From the NCBI GenBank assembly GCA_001825665.1, contig MHXZ01000073.1, positions 18,395-82,394 of the forward strand: DNA of 64,000 bases. The letters are read 5' to 3'. Of the stretch, positions 25,140 through 34,630 are shown piece by piece; within the stretch, counting starts at the first letter, position 1; every line of letters begins with the position of its first letter. The notes under the pieces are model-generated. The model was not told the origin of the DNA, did no database searches, and saw only the letters and a program-made list of their open reading frames with translations. The stretch comes from Planctomycetes bacterium GWF2_41_51 (GTDB lineage Bacteria; Planctomycetota; Phycisphaerae; Sedimentisphaerales; UBA12454). The position numbers and the translations under genes are program-made.

Positions 25140-26195
25140 TTATTCGTCTTCATCCTTGGTTTTATTTTCGCTCAATCGGTCAGCGCCTAACTGCCCGCAC
25201 GCCGCTTTAACAGCTTGCCCGCGCCGAAATCTTATTATCGTTTCGAAACCCGCCTGCATAAGCATATCCTTGAATTCTTTTATCTGCTCACGCCTGGCAG
25301 GCTGGTAATCGGCGCCGGGATGAGGATTATATTCAATCAGGTTTACTCCAACTTTCAATGGCCTGATGTATTGAATTAGTTTTCTCGCCAAATCGAAACT
25401 GTCATTAACACCGTCAATCATACAATATTCAATCGTAATTCGCCGGCCGGTTGTTTCATTATAATATTTCATTGCCGACAGCAGTTCCTTGAGCGAATAT
25501 TTATGAGCGGCAGGTACAATTTCTTTCCTTACCCCGTCATCCGCCGAGTGCAGCGATACCGCAAGCCGCGGAAAAACATCTTCATCCGCAAGTTTCCTGA
25601 TTGCCTCCGGTATACCGACAGTTGAAATAGTCTGCCGTCTGAACCCGATTTGCTTTCCTATCTCAGTTGCGTTAATCCTCACCGCCCGCATAGTATTATC
25701 ATAATTTTCCAGCGGCTCACCCATCCCCATATAGACAAGATTGTTCACCTTGCATCCGCTGTCAGCGCAAATCGCCGATACCTGGTCGATTATTTCACCC
25801 GCATCGAGATTCCTCTGGAAACCCAAAGCGCCCGTTGCGCAGAATTTACATCCAAGCCTGCATCCAACCTGCGTTGATACGCAAATTGTCTTTCTTCCGT
25901 TCTCATCCAGCAGTACAGATTCGATTTTATTTCCATCCGCCGTTTGAAAAAGATATTTCACAGTCCCGTCAGGGTCAACGAGCTTAGCTTCGATTTTGAG
26001 CTGTGTTATATAATAACCGTCATCGACGATTCTCTTCCGCATATCCTTAGACAGGGTAGTCATAAGATTAATATCGTTTAAGTTATGCTGGTGCAGATAG
26101 GTGAATATGTACTTGGAAAGGTATTCCTTGCCGCCATATTTGGCAACTATCGCTTTCAGTTCTTCCGGCGTCTTGTTTTTAAAATCTTTGTCCAT
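25140..26195 (-). CDS. rlmN: 23S rRNA/tRNA (adenine-C2)-methyltransferase RlmN
   Basis: The 351-residue radical-SAM enzyme has the cluster motif CRLGCKFC (Cys112, Cys116, Cys119) and the second catalytic cysteine in AVKAACGQLG (Cys333). Both are required by the two-cysteine RlmN mechanism. NLVYMGMGEPLENYDN and VSLHSADD are family landmarks. It methylates A2503 of 23S rRNA and A37 of some tRNAs. Length is normal for RlmN. Monocistronic. Confidence 0.93.
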   Translation of the reverse strand: MDKDFKNKTPEELKAIVAKYGGKEYLSKYIFTYLHQHNLNDINLMTTLSKDMRKRIVDDGYYITQLKIEAKLVDPDGTVKYLFQTADGNKIESVLLDENGRKTICVSTQVGCRLGCKFCATGALGFQRNLDAGEIIDQVSAICADSGCKVNNLVYMGMGEPLENYDNTMRAVRINATEIGKQIGFRRQTISTVGIPEAIRKLADEDVFPRLAVSLHSADDGVRKEIVPAAHKYSLKELLSAMKYYNETTGRRITIEYCMIDGVNDSFDLARKLIQYIRPLKVGVNLIEYNPHPGADYQPARREQIKEFKDMLMQAGFETIIRFRRGQAVKAACGQLGADRLSENKTKDEDE

Positions 26196-26246
26196 CGGGA
26201 TAATATACCCGCAAAGACGCCAAATTACAAGAGACTGGATTCTAAA

Positions 26247-26696
26247 CTAATTGCTGCTGCTTTTTTCTCTATTACCTGTTTTCTTATCAAAGACGTAATA
26301 GTTTGGATCAATTCTTTTTCCATTTAAACCATATGCCACAAAAATAGCATCTTTTCCATTCATATCTGCAGGATGTGGATAATTAAAGGTTATCTCATAT
26401 GAATTCATATCAGAGTGGTATACCGTTTTATCAAATATTCTCCGATACTCAGAATTTTCAAAAGTATCGAACATATTTACATCAACACTAATTGGATAAC
26501 TTTTATGTTCATCATAATATTTATCTAAATATCGAAATATGCTCCACCTGAATGTTGCCATATCTTCAGAATATTTGCTCATTTTCCAATTGTCTTCTCG
26601 GATTATTTGAATTTTCGGGAATAGCAAGAGCAAGGAAATTAACAATCCAGCACTAACAAATAGAATTATAGTAAATAAACGTTTTTTAAGCATCAT
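26247..26696 (-). CDS. Single-pass membrane hypothetical protein
   Basis: The 149-residue protein has one N-terminal transmembrane segment (about residues 7-26) and a small soluble domain (RWSIFRYLDKYYDEHKSYP, then EITFNYPHPADMNGKDAIFVAYG). This spacing resembles degenerate prepilin-like proteins, but the G-FTLVE leader is absent. No family recognised. Start ATG 26696, with a second ATG at 26693. Confidence 0.55.
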   Translation of the reverse strand: MMLKKRLFTIILFVSAGLLISLLLLFPKIQIIREDNWKMSKYSEDMATFRWSIFRYLDKYYDEHKSYPISVDVNMFDTFENSEYRRIFDKTVYHSDMNSYEITFNYPHPADMNGKDAIFVAYGLNGKRIDPNYYVFDKKTGNREKSSSN

Positions 26697-26869
26697 AGTA
26701 TTACCTTATTATTTACATACAGCGCCTGAAACAATTTTCGAAAGAGTTTTGCATGTAGAACTACACATGCTAACCCGATTTTTACTGTTCCGCCAGCGAA
26801 ATTTTCCTGCGGCTTATTACAAGATGGATACTTTGCACCGCTTGCAGGACTGTAACCGGCATTATACCT
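26697..26869. other. Intergenic stretch without recognised features
   Basis: Nothing convincing is seen here. It leads into the decayed coding remnant that follows. Confidence 0.4.
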
Positions 26870-27539
26870 TTTGCCAACCCATGTTTCAAAGCCGTTGACA
26901 ATTTACATATCACAAAAAATTCTACCGGCCGTGATACCGGCAATCAATATCTCGATTACACCGACGAAACCGACGTTGACAATCACACTGGCGTCCAATA
27001 CGGCCGCGTTGCCGTTGGCTGTGACGAATTTGGCGGTCTTTCTGATTATGATGAAAACGGAATTATTAATTTTCTTGATTATCGCTTTTTATCGCAAAAC
27101 TGGAACGAGGATGAAACAGACTACAGCATTGATGATCACAATGATATTGATATTTATGATTAGACATATTTCGCCGCCGAATGGCTTTGGCAGGATGAAA
27201 CCGAAATGCTGATGATGTCTTATCCGAGCCGCGACAGTGATGGAGCGGGTAATTCAAAAATTTTATGATTTAATTCCTTCCACAACGATTACTGCTCGTC
27301 AGAACGAACTTGAAAAACTTAAAAATGAAAAATATTTCTCTTCAAAATGTTCACTGAGTTTAGCACCCGCACCTGTGGCGGGTGAATTTTGTGATTCGTA
27401 TGAATCGCAAATACTTGATATTGAAATGTTAGTTGATTGGCTGGACGATCTTTGGCAGACCGATGAAGAAATTAGAAACTCAATGACAGAAGAAGAATTT
27501 TTGAATTTCAGAAATTCAATCAAAGAATCCGCCAAATAA
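26870..27539 (+). pseudogene. Decayed secreted-protein gene with dockerin-like end
   Basis: One frame reads through DNLHITKNSTGRD, GNQYLDYTDETDVDN, then CDEFGGLSDYDENGIINFLD and FLSQNWN. That is the first EF-hand of a dockerin-like tail. An in-frame TAG at 27161-27163 replaces a residue inside the second EF-hand (DIDIYD-stop-TYFAAEWLWQDE). After 27266 the likely continuation (NFYDLIPSTTITARQNELEK to DWLDDLWQTDEE) is one frame over and runs to 27539. A nonsense codon plus a frameshift, with no signal peptide or start upstream, indicate a truncated remnant. The last part could still be translated from ATG 27240. Confidence 0.6.
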
Positions 27540-28150
27540 TATATTTAAGAATCTGTGTCCATCTGTGGCTGGTGGTAGTGATTAAAATAGTCTCGGCTTC
27601 CGAATCCACAACTATTCACTATTCGTTATTCACTCTTCACTAAAAACGAGATACACTTCACGAAGACGCGAGATGCGATTATTAAAGACCCTGAACCTCT
27701 ATAGAAAACGCTTCATTTTGATATACTTTTCTCACCATTTTATCCAAAATCCCGTGCAAATACGTGCAATCCGAGGTTAATTTTTCAATTTTTAGCAAAT
27801 TCGATGTAATTGCTTGTTTTTCAAGCAGTTATATTTTGCAATTCGTTCATAAGTCCTTTATTTACGTTGTTGCGGTATAGACATATCGTTATTTTTTAAC
27901 CCCTTATTTTCAACGCAAAAATTAGGTTTTTCGCAATTCCGCGCAAGTCGTCGAAGCGAAGCGGAGACCCCCGAATCAATCAGAAAATTTTTACCTCGAA
28001 GAAAATTTTAGAGGGGGAGCGTCAAATTTTTTTGAATAAATTTTACTGTTCGTATTCTTGTGGTGATTGTTCTGGTATAATCCACAAGCACCTTATACTT
28101 TCAATCAGAAAACTTATTACCCCTGCCGGCATAATAAAGGTTTTTTGAGT
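27540..28150. repeat. Gene-free region with decayed interspersed repeats
   Basis: No gene is visible. The stretch holds an ATTCACTATTCGTTATTCAC repeat (27618-27645), AT-rich DNA, and a segment (27960-28025) with GACCCCC, AAAATTTT-type arms and AGAGGGGGAGCG that could fold back. Nothing else is recognisable. Confidence 0.5.
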
Positions 28151-28180
28151 TTGACATAATAGGTCTATTGAAAGTACAAT
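28151..28180 (+). promoter_or_regulatory. Sigma70 promoter for the phosphohexomutase gene
   Basis: TTGACA (28151-28156), an 18-base spacer and TACAAT (28175-28180) lie 48 bases before the ATG. Confidence 0.75.
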
Positions 28181-28228
28181 TTTAAGTCTGATTTTTTTAT
28201 GATTTTTTCTAATGGAGAAACTTGAGCT

Positions 28229-29605
28229 ATGGATCCTAAGATATTTAAGGCCTATGACATACGTGGTATTTATCCCGACCAGTTAGATGAAGATGCCGCC
28301 TGGAAAATCGGCAATGCCGCCGCGACATTTTTACGTTCTCTGCTCCGCGGCTACGACCGCGGCCTTGCAAATAAACAAAGTTTATGCGTCGGCTGTGACA
28401 TGCGTTCCCACAGCCCGTTGCTTGTTGAAGCGCTTAAACGCGGAATGAATGCAGCCGGTGCTAACGTTATAGATATCGGAATGATAGATACCCCTCAAAT
28501 GTATTTTGCCATAAATCATTTAGGCACTTGCGGCGGCGTTCAGGTTACCGCTTCGCACAATCCCGCGAAGTATAACGGCTTTAAAATCTCAGGGTTAGAA
28601 GCAAAACCCGTTGGCGAAGATACCGGCCTAAAAGAGATTAAACACATAGCTACGGCACTATTACATACTTTGGGAACCGCCGATGGAACAGTTGAGAAAA
28701 CCGATTTAACTAAGGCATATAAAGAACATATCTTAAAATTTCTTGATGGCAAAGTTAAACCTTTAAAAATCGTTATAGATGCGTCAAATGGCATGGCCGG
28801 TAAAATGGTTCCATTGATTTTTGAAGGTTTGGGAATCGAAATTATAAAGCTCAATTTCGAGCATAAGGGCGTGTTTAAGCATGAGCCTAACCCTCTTGTC
28901 GAAAGCAACTTAGAACAGCTCAAAAGCACAATCATAAAACGCAAAGCCAACGTCGGTATTTGTTTCGACGGCGACGCCGATAGATTAGTTATGATTGATG
29001 AAAAAGGCGAAACAATCGGATGCGATATCCTTACTGCGCTTATGGTTCCGTACTTTTTAAAGAAGGCCCCGGGTTCGGCTGTTGTTTACGATTTGCGAAG
29101 CAGTTGGGTCGTTCGTGAAGAAATATTAAAATATGGCGGAGTCCCCAGACGCGAACGAGTAGGCCATTCGTTTATGAAAAAGACTTTGCGAACCGCGAGA
29201 GCGATTTTCGGCGGCGAATTAAGCGGCCATTTTTATTATAGAGATAATTTCTTTGCGGATTCAGGTTTTATTACTTTTGTCCACATGATTAATATTTTGA
29301 GCGCGGCTGACAAGCCTGTCAGCGAACTTATAAAACCATTGAAAAGATATTTCTCGAGCGGAGAGATTAATTTCGCAGTCGAAGATAAACAAGCTATGAT
29401 GACCGAATTAAAACGCAAATTTAGTCAGGGCGACGCCGACGATTTAGACGGCATTACGGTTCAGTTTAAGGATTGGTGGTTTAACTGCCGTCCGAGCAAT
29501 ACCGAACCGCTGCTGCGGCTAAACGTAGAAGCTAAAAATAAGGAACTGCTCGAAAAGCAATTCAAAGAAATAGAAAATATTCTGGGCAAACCCGTTGCCC
29601 ATTAA
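28229..29605 (+). CDS. Phosphomannomutase/phosphoglucomutase
   Basis: The 458-residue alpha-D-phosphohexomutase has all family sites: the phosphoserine loop TASHNP (Ser109), metal loop DGDADR (residues 247-252), sugar loop GGELSGH and phosphate-binding loop RPSNTEP. It interconverts hexose-6-phosphate and hexose-1-phosphate for GDP-mannose or UDP-glucose supply. This window cannot decide between mannose and glucose preference. It is the first gene before an M48 protease gene 15 bases downstream, probably one transcript. Confidence 0.92.
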   Translation: MDPKIFKAYDIRGIYPDQLDEDAAWKIGNAAATFLRSLLRGYDRGLANKQSLCVGCDMRSHSPLLVEALKRGMNAAGANVIDIGMIDTPQMYFAINHLGTCGGVQVTASHNPAKYNGFKISGLEAKPVGEDTGLKEIKHIATALLHTLGTADGTVEKTDLTKAYKEHILKFLDGKVKPLKIVIDASNGMAGKMVPLIFEGLGIEIIKLNFEHKGVFKHEPNPLVESNLEQLKSTIIKRKANVGICFDGDADRLVMIDEKGETIGCDILTALMVPYFLKKAPGSAVVYDLRSSWVVREEILKYGGVPRRERVGHSFMKKTLRTARAIFGGELSGHFYYRDNFFADSGFITFVHMINILSAADKPVSELIKPLKRYFSSGEINFAVEDKQAMMTELKRKFSQGDADDLDGITVQFKDWWFNCRPSNTEPLLRLNVEAKNKELLEKQFKEIENILGKPVAH

Positions 29606-29620
29606 TGGGGAATTTTTAAA

Positions 29621-30436
29621 ATGAGATTTTTCATTGTTTTTATTATATCGTTATCGGCTTTGTTTCTTGTCGGCTGCCAGACGAATCCAGTTACAGGCGA
29701 AACAGAATTTGTGATTATCAGTCCTGAACGTGAAAAGGAAATGGGCGCCGATTATGCCAAGGAAGTTGAAAAAGAACTTGGCAAGAGCGTACAAGATGTG
29801 CAACTTCAGAATTATATAAGCAGCGTCGGTCAAAGCGTTGCAAAAGTAAGCCACATGGCGGATTATGGATTTTCGTATAAAGCCATTGACCATAACTCTG
29901 TAAATGCGTTTGCGATTCCGGGAGGATATATATATATAACAACAGGTATGCTCAAGCAGATGAATAATGAAGCGCAGCTTGCGGCCGTGCTTGGCCACGA
30001 AACCGCACACGTTACCGCAAGGCATATTGCCAACCAGATGACACGGGATTTAATGATAAACCTTGGATTAACAGCGGCAAGTTATAGAGTTCCTACCACC
30101 GCATTGAGAGTGGCGGGAATTGTAGCACAGCTAGAGGGAATGTCGTTTACGAGAACTCAGGAAAGACAGGCGGACCAGGTAGGACTCGATTATTTGGTTA
30201 AAGCGGGGTATACGCCGAACGGTATGATTGAGACGATGGAAATATTGGAAAGGCAGAGCGAATCAAAGCCGATTGAATTTTTATCGACTCATCCAAGTCC
30301 TGAAAACAGAATAGAATTAATCAGAGAGAATATCTTCAATAATCGTTACAGTACCAGCGGGAAAGTAGGAGCAGAAGAATATTCGGCAAATGTTATAGAA
30401 AAGCTGAAGCAAATAAAACCGCAGCAGCAAAAGTAA
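29621..30436 (+). CDS. M48-family zinc metalloprotease lipoprotein
   Basis: The 271-residue protein has a lipoprotein signal with lipobox LVGC (Cys19), then TNPVTG, a frequent start of M48 BepA/LoiP-like proteins. The zinc site HETAH (His126, Glu127, His130) is followed by the ERQADQVG helix that supplies the third ligand, and by THPSPENRI. Relatives act in outer-membrane protein quality control. Its last 44 bases overlap the 3' end of the convergent prenyltransferase gene. Confidence 0.88.
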   Translation: MRFFIVFIISLSALFLVGCQTNPVTGETEFVIISPEREKEMGADYAKEVEKELGKSVQDVQLQNYISSVGQSVAKVSHMADYGFSYKAIDHNSVNAFAIPGGYIYITTGMLKQMNNEAQLAAVLGHETAHVTARHIANQMTRDLMINLGLTAASYRVPTTALRVAGIVAQLEGMSFTRTQERQADQVGLDYLVKAGYTPNGMIETMEILERQSESKPIEFLSTHPSPENRIELIRENIFNNRYSTSGKVGAEEYSANVIEKLKQIKPQQQK

Positions 30437-31307
30437 TGCCTCCAATCGTATGCAGAAGAATGGTATATTTACTTAAATTGGAATAACCTTGCTGGGATAG
30501 TTTTTCAGGATTACAGGCTTTAAAACAATTAATACATAAAAAACCTATCATTACAAATAATATCAATCGAACCATAAAATTTTCAATCATGAATAATGAT
30601 AGAATTGTTACTACAAACAAAGCGGCTTTGTAAAGAATGGCTGCTTTTTTTATGCCTAATGTAACTACCAACGTTCTTTTATTGACTGCTTTATCAGCGA
30701 GGTAGTCGGGGAATTCGTTTGCGAAGATTACAAGGAAAATTAAAACCGCAACAAACAATGAAGGCAAAAGCGGCACTAAATCAATTAAGTCGGTCTGGAT
30801 GTAATATGCTCCATAAACAGGCAGAATGCCGAAAAGAAAACCAATTGTAATTTCTCCTGCTGTGCGATAACCGAGTTTCAACGGCGGGGCAGTATAAAAA
30901 AATGCACCGAGCAAACCTATGATTCCAAGTGAAAGCACAAACAAACTTTTTGTAATTGCCAGTATAACAAGTCCCAATGCCGCGCCTGATGCAAAAAGTA
31001 TCAGTGAGCCGATAAGGACTTCTTTTGGTGTCAGCAGGTTCTTTTGAATTATTTGAGCACCGCCAGAAAATGGGGTCGGGTTTTTGTTGAGCCAGTCATT
31101 TTTTGATTTGCTGTCGAAATAATCATTGGAAACGTTAGCACCCATTTGGAAAAAAGAAATAGAAAAAACAGCAAGCGAAAAAAGCACCAAATTAAATTCA
31201 TGAGTATGTGACCATGCAAGAGCTGTACCAATTAATATAGGAATTACGCTTGCGGTACAGAATTGAAGTCTTACTTCTTTAAGCCAGATTAGAGCTTTTG
31301 AGTTCAT
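30393..31307 (-). CDS. menA: UbiA-family prenyltransferase, MenA-like
   Basis: The 304-residue protein has about eight transmembrane segments and the Asp-rich motif NDYFD (Asn61-Asp65) followed by KNDWLNKNPTPFSGG. The second motif is EFPDYLADKAVNKRTL, as in 1,4-dihydroxy-2-naphthoate octaprenyltransferases. This is the membrane step of menaquinone synthesis, fitting an anaerobe or facultative organism. It is last in a minus-strand run after the DUF985 cupin (4-base overlap). No other men genes are in the window, so the exact acceptor is inferred. Confidence 0.8.
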   Translation of the reverse strand: MNSKALIWLKEVRLQFCTASVIPILIGTALAWSHTHEFNLVLFSLAVFSISFFQMGANVSNDYFDSKSKNDWLNKNPTPFSGGAQIIQKNLLTPKEVLIGSLILFASGAALGLVILAITKSLFVLSLGIIGLLGAFFYTAPPLKLGYRTAGEITIGFLFGILPVYGAYYIQTDLIDLVPLLPSLFVAVLIFLVIFANEFPDYLADKAVNKRTLVVTLGIKKAAILYKAALFVVTILSLFMIENFMVRLILFVMIGFLCINCFKACNPEKLSQQGYSNLSKYTILLHTIGGITFAAAVLFASAFL

Positions 31308-31798
31308 GTATAATTTTCAATATATTTTTTTAAATGCGGCGGAAATTGCTGAATGCGTTTTTCTTTGCTGCCGCTTTCATAATCTGAAAATTCAAAACCT
31401 GGTGCGACAGTGCAGCCGAGCAGTGCGAATTTTCCGCCGGGTGTTAGCTTTGTTCCCTGCCAGATATTTTTTTCAACAACCACTTGTGGTTTTTGGTTTT
31501 TGAGAATATCTGTGCCGAGGATTTCTATTTTAATTTTACCATTATCAGAAATCTTGAGCATTTCGACCGCATCGCCGAGATAAAAATGAAATATTTCATC
31601 ACTTTTTACGCGGTGCAGTTTTGAAAAACTGGTTGGCGTAATCAGATATAAAATTGCAGTTGAAAAGTTTCTTGGACCATCGTATCGATTTGGCAACCCG
31701 GAAATTTTTTCCGATGAACGATAGGTTTCGATATAATAGCCGCCTTCATCCGGCAAAGGCTTCATATTGAAATATTTAATTAGTTCATCGGCGGTCAT
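31304..31798 (-). CDS. DUF985 cupin-like protein
   Basis: The 164-residue protein matches the DUF985 cupin family: LPDEGGYYIETYRS, a central AILYLITPTSFSKLHRVKSDEIFHFYLGD with cupin-motif histidines, and TPGGKFALLGCTVAPGFEFSDYE. The fold is a double-stranded beta-helix; biochemical function is not established. It overlaps the start of the MenA-like gene by 4 bases and lies 7 bases after the rubrerythrin-like gene, so the three form an operon. Confidence 0.85.
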   Translation of the reverse strand: MTADELIKYFNMKPLPDEGGYYIETYRSSEKISGLPNRYDGPRNFSTAILYLITPTSFSKLHRVKSDEIFHFYLGDAVEMLKISDNGKIKIEILGTDILKNQKPQVVVEKNIWQGTKLTPGGKFALLGCTVAPGFEFSDYESGSKEKRIQQFPPHLKKYIENYT

Positions 31799-31805
31799 AA
31801 AGTCG

Positions 31806-32261
31806 TTAATCTTCTTTTAGAACAACATCATCATATTCGAGTTCAAAACGCAATTTGTGTTTAGCTTCCTGTTGAGCGAGCGAATGAAAAAGCTTTTTAG
31901 CTTCGTGGTCTGCTGTCGCAGCGGCGAGGTCTGTGTAAAGCATATATGCAGCTTTTTCTTTCTTCATCGCCAGGGTCAGGATGTCCTGGTATTTCATATT
32001 TTCTGTGGGTTTGATATCGACTGCATAATCAGCAATTTTCAAATCGGGAACTTTATCCTGGCCGAGTTTAACTTTTTTGCCTTTTTTGAAATCTTCGAGA
32101 ATTTTTCTGTGACCCTGTTCTTCAGAAGCGAAATTGAGAAGAACCTGTTTCATTTCCGGATTTTTCGCTTTCCCGGCAAGGCTGGTATAGAAATTATAAG
32201 CTTCAATTTCATTATCAATAGCAAAATCAAGAATTTCATCAATTATATTAATTTTTTCCAT
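31806..32261 (-). CDS. Rubrerythrin/ferritin-like di-iron protein
   Basis: The 151-residue four-helix protein has paired Glu/ExxH ligands: EIEAYNFYTSLA, EEQGHRKIL, KEKAAYMLYTDLA and QQEAKHKLRFELEYD. The rubredoxin-like C-terminal domain of classical rubrerythrin is absent. Proteins of this type scavenge peroxide or store iron in anaerobes. It is the first gene of the three-gene operon with the DUF985 and MenA-like genes. Confidence 0.85.
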   Translation of the reverse strand: MEKINIIDEILDFAIDNEIEAYNFYTSLAGKAKNPEMKQVLLNFASEEQGHRKILEDFKKGKKVKLGQDKVPDLKIADYAVDIKPTENMKYQDILTLAMKKEKAAYMLYTDLAAATADHEAKKLFHSLAQQEAKHKLRFELEYDDVVLKED

Positions 32262-32492
32262 CTTTAATACCTCATAAAAATTATGTTTATCTAATTATAG
32301 ATTAAAAAATATTAAAAGCAAGCGCGTGTAAAAACCTGCGCATTATTAAATTTTTTAAAAAATTCATCCTTATTTGACAAGCACTTAGAAGAATATGCCA
32401 AAATAATTTTATAACTCTTCATTAAATCTGCGCAAGTTAGCTGTAAGGATGGAAGCACACGTAAATCAGCTATTTGAGTCGGAGAAATTTTA

Positions 32493-34046
32493 ATGGGTTT
32501 TGAATTTACAAATTTTAACAGCAGTAACATAAATGCAGATTTTGTGGATTGGCTTGTCGATGAGCAATGGGTAGATATGCAGAGGCATTTCGGGAGATTA
32601 TGGGATTATTATCAAAATCCAATGTATTCGCCGGCAGGTATAACCGCGATTGACGGCAAATTAAATGAGTCTGCAAGGACTTACATTCAGGCGCAGGAAA
32701 TGGGGCTGCCTGCGAGAATTACAGGTATTAAGAGAACGCAAATAAGCGGTTTGACGGGAGGCAAGGCTGTCGCAGATATAGAAAGGAAGGAAGTTGTAAT
32801 TGAAAACGATATCGGCTGGCGAATCAATGCGATGGTGGATTTTCTGTTCGGCAAGGGGGTTGATATTGTCAGTAAAGCAGAAGATAAAAACAGGCGAATT
32901 GAAATTGATAAAATTATAAAACAGATATTCAACTCCAATGGAGGAGTAAGATTTTTTCAGGATATGGCAGTGCTCGGAGCTGTTTATGGCTTTGTGGACT
33001 GCATCATCAGGCCGGGGCAGAAGATGGTTGATTTCTGGCAAAACTCACTAACCCCCAACATGAAGTTGGGGGCTTCTGGAAACGACACCTCCTTTACCAA
33101 AGTTATGGAACTGGTTTCGGACTGCGGCCTGGAATTGATTGAAGCTCAAAGAGCACTGCCTATTCTCGATGAAAGAGACTTTCGGAAAATCAATTTTTAT
33201 GTTCAGCATTTTATTGAACAGAAAAATGAAATTACGACAGAAGGCAACTTCCTGAGGAGATTACTTGCTCCTGAAAGCAGCATCGCGGCGCGGCGCACAG
33301 CGGCTGTTACTGAAATTATTTCTGCAAACTGGTGGCAGAGATATGAAGATAAACAACTTATAGCTGAGGGATCTAATATTGCAGAAATTGTACCTGTTGT
33401 TCATATCCAAAATGTCGCACAACCTTTGTATTACGAGGGAATTAGTGATGTGGAATCACTTATAGCGCTTCAGGATGAATTGAATACACGACTTAGCGAT
33501 AGGGCAAGCAGGATAACATTCCAGGCATTTAAAATGTATCTTGCCAAGGGGATTGAAGGCGTTGAGAACAGAGCGGTATCGCCGGGCAGAATGTGGTGCA
33601 CGGATAATCCCGAAGCAAGCATTGAACAATTCGGCGGAGACAGCAGCTCGCCGAGTGAGGATGCGCATATCGCTGAAATAAGGGAAGCTTTAGATAAATC
33701 GAGCGGAGTTACGCCGGTGGCGGCAGGAGTATTGAAAGAGAAACTTGGAAATTTAACCAGTGCGGTCGCTTTAAGGATGACGCTTATGGGAATGCTGGCG
33801 AAGACAGAACGGAAGCATTACGCATACGGTCAGGGGCTTAAAGAAATCGCGGCGATGGTGATGCATTTACTTGATGTGACAAAAATCTATCCCAATGCAA
33901 AAGGGGAAAGGGTGTTTGATGTGATTTTTCCAAGTCCGCTGCCGGAGAATATGCTTGAAAAATTAAATGAGGCGAAATTGAAACAGGAACTTGGAGTTCC
34001 ACAAGAACAGATATTGAGAGAGCTTGGTTATGAGATGAAAAGTTAA
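32493..34046 (+). CDS. Phage portal-like protein
   Basis: The 517-residue protein opens the virion operon, preceded by GGAGAAATTTT. Its length, position before scaffold-like and capsid genes, and sequence (WVDMQRHFGRLWDYYQNP near the start, DIGWRINAMVDFLFGKG, IALQDELNTRLSDRASRI, PVAAGVLKEKLGNLTSAVALR) fit an SPP1-gp6/SU10-type portal. This is the ring through which DNA enters the head. Residues about 184-197 (NSLTPNMKLGASGN) are encoded by a perfect 8-base-pair palindrome element and look inserted. Confidence 0.75.
   Translation: MGFEFTNFNSSNINADFVDWLVDEQWVDMQRHFGRLWDYYQNPMYSPAGITAIDGKLNESARTYIQAQEMGLPARITGIKRTQISGLTGGKAVADIERKEVVIENDIGWRINAMVDFLFGKGVDIVSKAEDKNRRIEIDKIIKQIFNSNGGVRFFQDMAVLGAVYGFVDCIIRPGQKMVDFWQNSLTPNMKLGASGNDTSFTKVMELVSDCGLELIEAQRALPILDERDFRKINFYVQHFIEQKNEITTEGNFLRRLLAPESSIAARRTAAVTEIISANWWQRYEDKQLIAEGSNIAEIVPVVHIQNVAQPLYYEGISDVESLIALQDELNTRLSDRASRITFQAFKMYLAKGIEGVENRAVSPGRMWCTDNPEASIEQFGGDSSSPSEDAHIAEIREALDKSSGVTPVAAGVLKEKLGNLTSAVALRMTLMGMLAKTERKHYAYGQGLKEIAAMVMHLLDVTKIYPNAKGERVFDVIFPSPLPENMLEKLNEAKLKQELGVPQEQILRELGYEMKS
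33042..33082. repeat. Palindromic element inside the portal gene
   Basis: CCCCCAAC (33052-33059), an ATGAA loop and GTTGGGGG (33065-33072) make a perfect 8-base-pair stem within the coding frame, flanked by CACTAA and CTTCTGG. It resembles the foot hairpins of IS200/IS605-like or other interspersed elements. The frame is kept. Confidence 0.65.
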
Positions 34047-34093
34047 AATAAATTCGAAATACTAAATTGAAATACGAAATAAATTCAAAACAA
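34045..34093 (+). repeat. CGAAATACGAAAT repeat between portal and scaffold genes
   Basis: AAATTCGAAATACTAAATTG and AATACGAAAT fill the spacer. This is a diverged, inverted copy of the element at 7770-7830. Confidence 0.6.
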
Positions 34094-34111
34094 TGAAAGG
34101 CAAATATTTTT

Positions 34112-34630
34112 ATGAGTCAGAATGACACAGAAATTGAGGGTTCAGAAGAACAAGAGCAGCGGAGTGAAAAGCTTGTTGATGTAAGTGAAGCGATTCGTTA
34201 TCGCAAAAGGGCACAGCTTGCCGAGCAGAAAAAAGCACTTCTTGAACAAGAACTTGCGGACAGAAAAAGCGAAGTTGAAAAACTTAACAAAAATCTGTCA
34301 CAAATGAATGTTGAACGTCAGTTAATTGAAAAATTTGTTTCGGCAGGTGTTAAAGATTTGGATGCCGCATTAATCATCGGCAAGAGCAGAATCGAAAATG
34401 ATTCGAAAATAACCGCACAGGATGTTGTTGAGCAATTGATAAAAGAGAAAGGTTATCTATTTAATGAAACTCAATCAGCGTTAGCGAGTGCAAAGACAAG
34501 CGGAGTCAAAGACAGGTTGTCCGGGACAACGGGTGCTCTTGAACGGGCGGCTAAAAAAGCTGCGAAAAGCGGTTCAAGAACGGATTTGCAGGAATACCTG
34601 CGAACGAGAAGGAATTTTGTCAGCCACTAA
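34112..34630 (+). CDS. Scaffold-like coiled-coil phage protein
   Basis: The 172-residue protein is strongly charged, with a long coiled coil (RYRKRAQLAEQKKALLEQEL to VEKLNKNLSQM). A Gly/Ser-containing C-terminal region and a basic end follow. Its place between the portal and the capsid gene, and its composition, fit a head scaffolding protein. There is no sequence motif that proves this. AAAGG lies 11 bases before the ATG. Confidence 0.6.
   Translation: MSQNDTEIEGSEEQEQRSEKLVDVSEAIRYRKRAQLAEQKKALLEQELADRKSEVEKLNKNLSQMNVERQLIEKFVSAGVKDLDAALIIGKSRIENDSKITAQDVVEQLIKEKGYLFNETQSALASAKTSGVKDRLSGTTGALERAAKKAAKSGSRTDLQEYLRTRRNFVSH

Noticed and set aside
26871..27212. Plus-strand ORF with proline- and isoleucine-rich sequence
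   Set aside because: The other frame at this place encodes the recognisable dockerin-like remnant.
32374..32411. Promoter for the virion operon (TTGACA at 32374-32379)
   Set aside because: The -35 is perfect but no -10 hexamer lies 16-18 bases downstream.
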